Shown: one piece after another, positions 23,901-35,900 of the stretch
Layout of the letters: each line of letters begins with the position of its first letter
How positions within the stretch are numbered: the first letter of the stretch is position 1
NCBI GenBank assembly: GCA_017562135.1
Contig: QEYB01001522.1
Location: forward strand, 62,001-126,000
Reading direction: 5' to 3'
Origin: Dipylidium caninum
Lineage: Eukaryota; Platyhelminthes; Cestoda; Cyclophyllidea; Dipylidiidae
Length of the DNA: 64,000 nucleotides
Made by a program: the position numbers and the translations under genes
Notes under the pieces: generated by a model
Databases searched by the model: none
What the model was told of the DNA's origin: nothing
The model's input: the letters and a program-made list of their open reading frames with translations, nothing else

Positions 23901-26900
23901 CTACTTCACTTCCTGCAGACGCTTGCATTGGTCGAGCACAAAGAAGAAGGTGGACGCCTGGGGAACAAGCAATAGGGTTAGGGCTCCTTTTCATCCGAAA
24001 CGTTAATTAGTGTGATTGCATGAAGGAACGAAGGGGCTCCTCCTTCATTCCTGCTCATGTCACCTCCTAGGTGGTTGCAAAGTGCTAGCAAGAAACGTCC
24101 TTATTTTCATATTGTTAATTTGACCGATATAAGCGCTATTAACTGCCATACACACAGGAGTATAAGAGAGAACCCCAAGCACGAAAAACACTCGCTGTCC
24201 ACCGTGTGGATTGCGAGTGGTTGACCCCGATCGGTGGCTCGGTCGGTCAGTAGCTTATTGGCGCATGAGCGAGCAAAAGGCGGCGCCGGCAAGTCATGCC
24301 TCCTTATTTATGGGCTCAGTTTAAACGCCCGCTGACTTCCGATGAGTTTCACGTAGAGCTCCTAATCTGCCCATCGAGGTGGTCATCCGCGGGGTTTGCA
24401 AGTCCTTGGCCGGCTTCGTCATGCCGACTTCTATAAACGTTGGGGTCTGTACTCAAGGCTGCAAAGTGACACACAGTGGTGGCAGTTACGTGTGTAGCAT
24501 GGCACTTACCTGGTCCAAAATTAAGGTGATGTTCTTCGAGGCGAAAGTGAGCGTCACCTCACCGCCGTACTCTTCGCCCTCTTCGCGTGACAGGATTTTC
24601 TGAAAGAAAGGAGAACGAGGCGTGACAGGGGCTCGCGACCAGTCGCACTGGACACACTAGCGGTGACAATGCCGGGGGCGATTCGCGCACGCTGCGCTCC
24701 TCTCCCCCGTAGAGGCGCACCACACTACAGTCAAAATAGCTCGCCGCTACACCAGACATGCGAGTTGTCGTGAGGAGAGGGAAGGACGCACCCGAACGCG
24801 TTTGAGGTCGGAGATGGAGCAGCTCATTAAGATAACACGGCGCACTGGATGAAGGAAGCAGATGGAGGTGCGACAAATGGCCACGATAACCGGAATGGGG
24901 ACTTTAGTGACATCAATGTTTTCGTAGTGTTTCTGAAACACCCGCTGCAATTGGGGCTCTGGAAGCGACTTCAGAAAGCCATGGAAGCAGGTTGCGCCGT
25001 AGAGGGGCCAGTGCGAGATCGCGGCTAGAGGATGGGAAGAAGCTTTTGAAGGTAGCAGACTCAAACTCTCACCACATTAGGCAAACAAATGGAATAAAGC
25101 GAGCATTTCTCGATGTCGATAGTGAAAGGCGACAAAATGCCTACAACGGCGCTGCAGGGTGGTGTGTCTCGAAACGTTGGCGCAATTTCACGCCATTTGA
25201 GGGTGATGCTGGGGTGCTCCAGGGGTTTGGATGCATCTTAAGCACAAGGCGCGCATCCGCCCTTCCCCGTAATCAGGACCAACGTTGGCAGCCCAACAAT
25301 GATCCATCTGATCCGTCTGCGTCGCAGCGAATTGTGCGGCTGTTCAACAGGATGCTGTGGTCTGGGGACGGTGACGTCCACAGTTCACTTTCCAACCCGC
25401 GACAGAGGTCGAGATGAAGCAGAGGGAATTCTGCCTTACAAGTACCGTTCATACTACCTTTTGTGATTCATCCTAAATTTTATGGGTAAATTAAACGTAA
25501 CCATGGTGAATAGGCCTAAAACAATGAGTGAACGCATTCATGTGCGCATTCATTTTCCCAAAATTGCCTTCCGGTCTGAAAAATTACCACCAGTTATGCC
25601 CAAGAGCCACTCACTAATGAGGCTTTTGCGCGCTTCTGCGGGGGTCATTTCAGGACACTTGGCAACAGCGTCCAAGAGCTGTCTTGTCCACTCCCGCTTC
25701 CGGATTCCTACACCTCGAGGCATCAGATCCACCGCTTCTTCACTAAAAATTATGTACATTGCGAAAAAATAAATTTTATGAGTATCACGGACACCACCTG
25801 AAGTTAAAGATGACATCATTTAATTAACGGGATTATGCACGTTGACGATATCTTGCGAAACGAGCCCAAACTGCTCCATTGAATGAATGTTCCTCAAGGG
25901 GGCCGGTGCAAGCCAATTACTGACTCCTACACGGCTTATAACGCAGATCCGCGTTTTGTAGCTTCCTGCTAAATGCAACCGGAGACCTCTTAGGATCTCC
26001 CCTTTTACGCATATCAAATAAAAATACCCACTCGTTTAGAAAATCCTCTCACAAAAACCTGCTAGGCGTCTGCAGAAGACACCTCCTATTCTAACTTAAA
26101 ATGATCTCTCATCCAGCATCCGGAAGTCCGTGCTTCCAACCGCAGTCGTGGAGGGAGGGAGGGAGGGGGAAAGGGGAGGGGGAAAGGGGAGGAGAGGGGT
26201 TTTCGCCATGTCTCCAAGCTTGGAGAGATTTGAGGGTTACTGGTAAGCAGACGTGATGGATCGGACAAGGGGCGCTTGGGGGCCTCAGTGCGCAAGATCG
26301 AGCTTACTGGGTTAGTCTTGACCCGGTCGAGAAGATGAACGACAAGAAGATGGCCATCTGTATGAGTTCCCGCTAAAATAATGAACGAATGTGTTAAAGT
26401 TTAATCAAACGCGGTGTCTCCTCATTAAAATTAAAAAGGGTTTTCACATATTGTTTTTCATCTAGTTGGCCGTCGTCAGTGGAGATCCAGTAGCCGGAAA
26501 GGAAATGTTCGACGACCTATAAGAAAAATAAAACGTCGACATCTGATGACCCCAAGATACGCATGGTTCTCCTCCTCATTCTCATGGCAAGAATGTGCAG
26601 AAGCACACCTGATCGAACAAAACTTTTATATATTCGGGTGACCGCTTTTCCAGATTAGGTTGAGTCCACCAACAGACCCGGCGGTAGAAGAGGGCTGAAT
26701 CCTCGTTGCCCTCGTCATAAGGGCAGCAGTCGAGGTAGTACGTTTTCAGCTCAATTGGGATGAGACTGAGGTTGGCGATTCCTGAAACAGAATAATTTAC
26801 ACACAGGAAATAGAAAGTACGCTGGGCTACAAAGGAGGGCGAGGAAAGGCGTTGGGTCGCCTACCGTCGAGAGGTTTGGAGGGTAGACGGAAGAGAGTGA

Positions 26901-29900
26901 ACTCCAATCTTTCTTTGGCCTGGGTGATGTTAAGCTGCTCGGCGAGCATGAAGGAGACCTCGCCGATTAGTGACATGGGCGAGACATTCACCGAGATGGC
27001 ACAGCGGGCTGGGAGGTTGATGCGATGCTTGCAGGTCATCTCGCCTCTCTTCAAAAAAGACAAATATAACGGGTGATGGTATTTAACAGCGCATTGTTCC
27101 GCCCTTGTCGGGGGGGGGAGGGGAGGGAGTCACAACAAGCACGACTTTTGTTCACATTGTGGGTGATTGTATCGTTTGTGGCAGCACCAGACCGGCGATT
27201 GGTCCGCCCCACCGGGACTGGGGTGGGAGCGAGGAGGGAAGGAGGCCTAATTAATTGCGCAAATTACAAGTTATGGACGCATCAATCAATTCAGCGCTCT
27301 TCTCTCACCAGGTAGGCGTCAAGTTCGGCGTCGGGCGGCAGAGCCTGTCGTGGGCCGTACTTCTCCACCTTGTCCAGATTCCCAATAACTGTCGCGGCCA
27401 GAGCTGGACAGGGACACAAGTTAGTGTGTTTAGCAGTGCCTATTAATCAACCCAACCAGTTACGCTAGACATAACAAATCGTTACTAATTAGAGCCATCT
27501 ACGCTAATCACTCTCACAGACGATGGTCATCTGGGGTCTGTAAGAAAAATTGTCGAGTTATGCCCAATTCCACTGTCACAATTAGGTGGTAGCAATTAGG
27601 TGCGCAGAAGCAGACTTTTTGTGCATGTGTCCGAAAAACCACCGCCTCCGAAGGTCCCTTCCCTCGTAAGGAGGGGAGATGAGGTGCCGAGCAGGGGCGA
27701 GCATGTGGCAACAGCACATGCGGGCCCTCAGGCGCCCTCGACACCATCTCGTTGGAGCCCTCAATATCCCTGCGCAACGTGAGTTCGCGTTCACGGAAAA
27801 CACTTCTTTGATATGAAGTTGTTGTCACAAAGTATTGGCAACATCGGAGGATGATGAATGAGACAGAAAATGCTTGGCGGTAGACACCGTAAGATCCACG
27901 TACTCTGAACTTTTTGATCGTGTAACGTTATGTTCTTGGCATGTTCGAGAAGCATTGTGCGCAGTTTCGAAGAGCAGGACAAGAACATGGTGCAGATTGC
28001 ATAAACCGTCCAGATTATTGTTAAAGAATTGCTGAAAGGATAAAACCATGTGATACTTGTTAATACAAACCCATGTGGTGCTTTAGGCTTTGTGGGAAAA
28101 AAGACTGACCCCAAAAGCGAGTGGCTTGGGGTCTCAACTAGCTTTACCGGTAGCGCGAGAGCGCCCTCCAGCCGCCTCTTGGTAAATAAATCGTACACAC
28201 ATCAACACACAAGATCACAAGATAGCGAAATAACTCACCGGTTTTCACTCTCATTCTTATTTGTCTGCTTCACTAACTGACAGAAGACCTCGTCTTGGAG
28301 TGCCGGATGACGTTTGGCGAGCTAAAAAGTCCCCAAAAGCCAAATTATCTCAATTGCCTTTCAAAATTTAAAAAGTATGCACAGTACACAATAACAGACC
28401 TTGAGTATTCTTTGAACAAGCGCGACCGATGGTTTCGACATTTGACGTTCTTGGCAGAGTTCGAGGATGGCTGAACGCAATAGTGAAGTGGCATTTATAT
28501 ATTGCCCCGACTTTATAAAAGGGGTATATGCCTGGAAGACGAGGTTTAGCACGACATCATCAGACAAGGTGGAATTTAGGATGGAGAGGAGTCTGGTGTG
28601 CTGTAAGACGTCCTGGCATAAACATTGAGGTCGTCATTCAACACTCTATGTATCTGAACACCATCGGACACTTGCGACGAGTGTCCAAGGATTCCTTACT
28701 TCTCACCATAAACACCTATACGCTTTTAGGTAATCAGAATTTCTACATCTATTTCAGCAAATACACGGATCACTTTGCGGTTATCATTCCAAAGACACCC
28801 ACACCTGAGGAATTTTACAGGGTCAAGGTATGTAGGCAGCCGGCATTACCAACCTTCAAATATCCTCGATGCAGACTCGACCGCATTCGGATCCGACAGC
28901 TTGATCAGGGACCCATACTTCAGGGGAGTCGACTGCCACGAAAGCTGTTTCCCAATATTCCTCCTGTGTATTTCGAGAGGACGAAAATTAGTGTATCGAA
29001 GCATAGGGAGATTGCTGTATTGTGAGGATGATAATAACGTTCAGCAAAGAAAAACGATGGACTAGACGTGATGCTGAGATTGATATAACGAATAAAAACC
29101 AGGCGACAAATCTGATGGGCCACTGACTTGTCCTTGAAGTGTTCTCTTCCAAAGGGAACCAGGGCCTCCAACGCGTTGTTGTAAGACGAGCGTATCGAGG
29201 AGACCGACATGGTGTCAGACATGTAGTCCACGTAGGTCCTTTCACGGCCTCCCGGCGGCGGCTCTAGAGGGGAGAAGGGGAACGGCTGATTAACGCAGAC
29301 ACAAACTGGTGCGCGGCGGGAGGATGACGGAACCACCCTGTCCTTCTACGGTAATGGTGGCGTCAGTAGCTGTCCAGATGTTAAGGTAGACTATCAGGCC
29401 GCAGTAGATCGTGTAAATGGGTTAGTTTAATGATAAAATGTGGCAAGCCGTGTGTCTTACTTGGTATATCAGAGTCGTTTTTTCTCTTTACCTGAAGATA
29501 AACGTAGGTCCGGGGGTTTAAATCGGAAAATGGATTAGACAAATAAACAAACATTTCCCTCATGACAAGCCGTTAGCTTATAAGTTGAAATGGTAAACTG
29601 CCGCGAGAATGCCCCACGACTTGCATTTACTGCTTATGAAGGAGAGGAACAATCACTGCGAATTTAGCGAATGAGGACGGTATTCATACAATTTAATGCT
29701 TTATGTCCAACTCACGTTGTATTCTGCGGCAAAAATCGTGATGAGATTTTTTAAGTCCGCTGCCTAGAGAGAGGAAAAAGTAAAAATCAGGACAGTGGGA
29801 GAAGTCACAGTAGAGATTATTTGGCCTCCGGACATGCGTAAGAGACCTACGTAGCTGGTAAACATGTCATAAACACGCCCTTTGTCGTCCTTAATGACGA

Positions 29901-32900
29901 CGTAGTTGGGATCATCGGTTAGGCGGATGCCCTTGGTGTTGACGAGGTACTTCTGCCCTGCGACTGATCGTTGAGGCATCGGCCGCTCCTTGAAAGAGAC
30001 CTCGCAACTGACCAAATTGGCCAACGGCACTTCCGCGTAGGGCTCCAAGTTTCGCTCGTTTTTCTTCTGTTGCACAAACCGGATCGCCTTGTGTCCCACG
30101 ATGCACCAGTTGTACACTCGCGATCTACCCGAGCCGTCTGTGGGCTACACGCAGGTGTTGCGGAAAAAATACTGGTTACTCTTACTTTCGAGTAACGGCA
30201 GTCACTGGGATTAAACTTCGTCCCGCACACACACGCTTCTGTCGTCGCCTACTTATTCATCTATTTTTTGCTACACACTTAACATTCATGGCGGTGATAT
30301 CACAGGAGAAGGTTTGAGGGAAAATCTCAAAAAGTCCCGAAGAGGAGTCGTGGGCTACCTCGATAGCGTAAAATCGGCCGAAGTAGTAGGGGCACTGTTT
30401 TGCCGCATCGACGACCATTCGTTTAACAGCTGTGGGCTGGAAGAGCAGCTGGTTTATTGAGCTGTTGAGAAGAATTCCACCTGAAAATAAACAAAGGACG
30501 CCCTACGATCGCTGGTACGAAACGCAGAGGAAGGGGATTTGGTTGTGTTCATATCGCCTATCCCTACCAATTGTGTTTCGAAGGATGCGCACGTCATTGG
30601 GTGTCAGACGAGGTGTGACGTTTTCTAATACATCGCCCACAATTTGACAGAACACCAGATCAAGAAGACGCTTGGGTCTCAACTTCTCCAGTGGAGTTAT
30701 AAGCTGAAAGAGAGGGAGCATAAAACCAGGTTAGAAATCGGAGGCCACGATTTCATGGAACCTGTCGGCATTTCAGTGCTTGGATCACGCTAATAATAAT
30801 ACTCGTTAAAACCACCTGCTTTAGGCTTTTCGTGAATGATGGAAATGACAGTCTTTCCTTGTATGCGTGCACCACACAGGCAAAATTTACTGATGATGTG
30901 GCAGCCAATAATGCCCCTGAAAAATTTATAATTCACTATTTTAAAGCGTCCCTAGCCTTGCTATTTTACAAATCACCAAAGTGGACATGGAGGCTCAATA
31001 GATGCAGATTTTGCGACCGCTGGTGGATTACCTCCTTACGAACACGTAGGGACCATCGAGCATGCTTGTAGGTGAGGTAGCGCATCTCGTGCGGTGGGTA
31101 TCCGCTCAAAGAGCCTGCAGTGGACGGAAGACCAATGGGTGGACCACGGGGAGCGGAGACTTCAGCCGGTGCTTGCCATGCCCTCGTCATCGTCTATCTG
31201 CATCGCGCTAGCCGCCCTTGGCAGTTTGACTTTCGAAGGGCTGCCGCTTGCACCACCGCTCCGAATGCTGCGTACCCGTCGAATGTTCATGCGCTGCTTT
31301 GGAGGACCGTAACGCTTCGCCGCCATCTTCCGTACTGCCTGCAGCCAGCTTGCCTCCCTAGCTGCAGCTGAAGCGGCGGTTTTTGGTTGCAATTGCGTCT
31401 GCACGGGATTTCAAACAGCATGTCATTTAGCATTAATCAAGGAAGGCCTTGGCACCCCGTTCCGCCATTTCCTCCCCCCCCCCCCAATCTCTTCATCACT
31501 CCGCCAGGTCGGCAATTTCACATTTGTTTGGCACGTGAGAGCAAGGGGGAGTTAAGGTGACCGAGGTGTCTGCGGCACCGTTGCCTCCTCTAGACTGCTA
31601 TGATGTCATTACAGACTAACAAACAAAAAGAGCGAGTAGCAAAAAATAGGCGCGCTACAGAGTGGCGAGCTGAACATCATCCACTATTTGTGCTTAAGTT
31701 AAAGATCGCACAAATTTTGCGAACCAAGCAAAAGCTCACTTCTCTTGTGGTTTGAGCGACGCAATTAGCGTGAAAGCACTGTACTCGGGTGAACATTAGG
31801 GGCTTTCCACAGATGTGGCAGTACCGTGGTGCACTTTGCAGGAGGCCGAAAGGGCAGGACAGGACGGTAAACTTACCGCGGTGTTGTTGACACCGTGAAT
31901 GGAGGAGGAGAGTGTGCCACTCATTTTGCGCGACCATGTTGCCTCGTCTCCAGTGCTGCCGATCGGCGGTCTGAAAGGGTGCACAATTCATTCTCCCCCG
32001 CGCACCTGCATATACTAGGTCATCGAGAGTTTGCAAAAACCACGGGCCGCGTCTATGAGGCGCTGTCCGCCTAGTGCCTGCACTTACCTCGCTGAGGCTC
32101 CATTCGTCGGGTGACGTCTTCTGTCAAGGGATGGGTAACGCATCTGTACACTTCTGTCAAAGTTTCGGCTAGAGGCACAAAGCAGATAAGGCGTTGAATA
32201 GTTGGGCGTAGCGGTTGCCCCGTAGCGCAGTAGCCACTTACGCAGACTTGTAAGCGTCGTTGTCGCGGAGGGTGCCGACAAAAGGTGGGCCGAGGGCGAA
32301 TTGGGAGGGATCCATGGTGGTGGCGAGGAAGGTTTGGTCATGGCCGAGGCCAGAAAGGGCAAACCAATCGGATGGGAGTTCTGTGGCACTCAACATGTCC
32401 ATTACGTACCTGTGACCACTCGGCTCAATTACTCCTCCCTTGCGATACAAACTCACCGTCCAGCCACGGCCCAGACGCGCTGCCTTAGTTCTAAAAAGCA
32501 ATCAGGGCAGTTGGTAACACCAACCGGGTTGCTGAACCAAACAGCTGATGCCTGAAAGCCTTCGATGGCAAGAAATCTGCTACAAAATGGAATAAATTCT
32601 TGTCACTTGGCGCTACGAGAAGCCATTGCGGACTTCCGCGATCGCCATAGTCGCCGAAATTGGATGAACAATCCAAAGTGGGCGAGATGTTGGGGAGGTG
32701 CAGACCTGCGCGACCCCAAGGCGCACGTAACCTTACCTCCCTCCACTGCAAGGAGTTAGAGGTTTGTACAACACTGCGAGAAACTTGATGCATCACTGGA
32801 GGAACACAACGACGCGGTGTTCAGTGGTCACAAGACACATTGCTAATCTGTGCTCAACGCCGAATGGGAGGACAAAACGACTTGTTTCAATTCATTTCAT

Positions 32901-35900
32901 TTGGTAGGTGATCGACTAACCACCTTAACTTCTTAGGATAGACACCTTCTATCTCTACGCGGTGAAGGTAATGACAGGAAATTGCGTCTGTTGTGTGTCA
33001 CTGACTATTTTGCGTAATCACGACTCGAAGCTGGGAGGTGGCAGCCCTTGTGATTACCAAGACCAACAAAAAACAACGTACTTCAGACTGATGGCCTGAT
33101 TGGCGAGTTCATCGGCCCTGCTGAAGCAAACGGTGTGTATGTTGGAGGTCGTTCCTGAAAGATGAAAATGCACCTTCTCAAATCAGTGTGGTGAGCTAGC
33201 ACTTTGCATATGTGTCGAGGTTGAAAGTGAACAAAGGCAGAATAGAATGCGGTAGAGTCAACCACGTCTGACGCTTTCTCACTACCACACTTTCAATACT
33301 GACTAATTGAACAAAACCAAAGTCCATTGACCTGAGATCATTTCTAGCCTGAATTTCTTTTAAATGCACTCCTCAATCCAAAATCGGCGCTCTAACTGTG
33401 CTGCAAGGCAGACTCGCGTTAACCACTAAGCTGGGGGCTGGGCAGCATTGTCGGTCAAAACGCACCATCGGGGTAGGTGAGGTAGAGGGCCATGTTCGAC
33501 CCGGTGTAGTTCACACGCCACTCAAGCATAGACGGAGGGTAGGTTCTGGTCGTGGGAGGAGCTGTGACGATCCTGTCTTCACAGAAACGCAACGATCTCG
33601 GCGGCGCAAAGTAACGGATGTGCCTGTGGTGTAAAAGATTAAGTACAAGATCCATGAGACGAGTTAACAACAACACAAACAATCTTAGACGTGGGAGACC
33701 CGGTGGAATTCGAACACTGAGCGATCTCCATTGCTAACTACTTCAGTCCAGAACACCACCCTCCTGATTTCTTATTGAGCGTATTATCCTCAACTGTATT
33801 TTAAGATTGATCTGACAGCTAGAGTCATTCCTTTTTATGCCGTCCACTCGTGAAAACAAGCGCCAGGTGAAAGGAAAATTTGCACTCTAACGCCCGTGGA
33901 CGAGAAGCAAAGACCGCAAAGATAGGGCGTCACCGTGTCACGACGCCCCAAGCCCCGCCGTGGGAATGGTAGGAGGTGGATGTGAGCACTTGAGTGCTCA
34001 GTTGAGACGATAGATTGGCTAGACTGACCGAACAACGGCTGCTCTCTGCGACTTGGGCAAACGGCCACAAGTGAGGATACCGGCGATGTGCATCCAGAGG
34101 CGTCGGTGGCTGCGTCGCATCTCATCCTGTGCGGTCTTGTGGCTGATCTCGTGACGAGTGCGTTTCATTTGTACCCCTGCGCGGCCAGTCGACTTCCACC
34201 TTGTCGACTTTTGTCGAATGAGGTCCTTGCGCGCATGACTGAAAGTGATCTCTTCGTCCTCTGAGTCGGTGGCGTAGTCCAACTCACTGTTAATTGGCCA
34301 ATTTAAGGTCTGATTCAAGAGTTGGAAGAGAATCTCCCGGAAGAGGGTGAAATTTGACAGCGCCTGGAGGATCATCCAACAAATTGTGTCAGATAAAAGA
34401 GCCTTAAACGCCGTATTCCTCATATGAGATGAATTTAATGATGTACAGGAGCCTTCACATTCAAAAAACTTCCGACAATGGCGATTCTCGTCAAACCATC
34501 GGGGCCTACCTGGCGGCCGGGGCACATTCGTTGCAAAGTGAGTGAGTGAGTGAGCTCTACGGTGTGCCTTACGCTTGAGAAAAACCCCGCTGGGGTAGCA
34601 CACATGCGGCCGATGAAGCCGGAATTGGAGGCACAGCCAAAACAAAGACGCCTAACATCATACGCGCAGCAGCCTCCTTCCGCATGGGGCGAGAGTGGGC
34701 ATCATTCTGCCTCTCCCTCCCCCCACCCCCATACTCCCTTGGATGGCGCAACTAGCGAAATGCTGGCAACACTGGACTTTCGCTACGTCGCCAGCTCGAA
34801 CAGCTCGCTCTTACCATTTGGTAGAGATAGCTTCCCATTATAACTTCGTCCAACAGATCACCGGTGTTTTGGTAGAGCAGTCTCGTAATCTGAAAGAAAC
34901 AAAGGGACAATGACAGATTGCCACTCGTCCGGAGGAAAGGGAAATTTGAGTCACTGTTACCAGTTTCGAAGCCTCCAGCGCCATATCACCTTCTATTTGA
35001 GTGGGACGATTGAGAACGAGGGGCCGGATGAGAGGCGTCACACGTTGTCCAAGTTGGAACTTTAAAGTACAAAGTATGTTTTACTCAGGCGGCTACCGCC
35101 TCCCTTTATGCTCGGGCAAAGTGGCTGCTCTAATCTCGTAAAAGTGCACTGCTGATAACGAGTGCCAACTGAATCGGGTAAGTTCCTAGACTGACGTTTC
35201 CCTTGTAATCGTGGAACGTTAAAGAGCCCTAAGAAGGGGGCTGTGAGCCACAGACGGGGCAGGGGGCGCCTCTCCCGAGAGCTACAAGTCACATGTTCAA
35301 AAGGGTGCAACCATCAAACAAGTTGCAGTGTTTTGTTATTGTCTCGCCGCCTGTGTAGTGTTTACCCCAGAGGCCTCTTAAGCAAAGGATTGTACCTTCG
35401 CTAGGTTTAAAATCTAAATTCTCATCAACACAGCTAGTCAGATAGAGTATGTACCTCATCGAGATGTTTGCTGGTAGCGGATCCGCTGTTGGAGATGATT
35501 TGTGCAATCGTCGGAGCAGTCCACAGATCACCCTTGAATTGTATCCAACATCCGGGCAGGTCGCTGGTCATCAGTCGTCTCACCATGTAGCTCTTCGACA
35601 CCTCCATCTCGGGGTTCACGAGGAAGCTCTCTTTCCCCTGACCTACATTGCCAGTATAACTTTGACCTTTCTTCCCTGTGAACAGGCCGCCCAAATGCTA
35701 AGGGGTATGGGCTAACTTATCCAAATGTCCTCGCTTCAAACAAAAAACCACAAGGCTACTTCCAAAGATGCCAGTCTTGCAGACCGAAGTTTATGATATT
35801 CCACTGCATTTTATGGGAAAAGCATCAGTTTCACTCACTTGAGCCGACTTTCTCAATGACAAACGACAGGTCCGGAGGAAGTGGCAAGCTGGCGATCTCG

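Noticed and set aside
28528..29025. 165-codon ORF on the + strand
   Set aside because: It lies antisense to the myosin MyTH4-2 exons at 28400-28580 and 28854-28963, which have homology and splice support. No domain is recognisable.
31100..31404. Apparent +1 frame change within a myosin FERM-1 exon
   Set aside because: A phase-1 donor (AGCG|GTGGTG) and the acceptor cactgcag offer an intron that avoids any frameshift.
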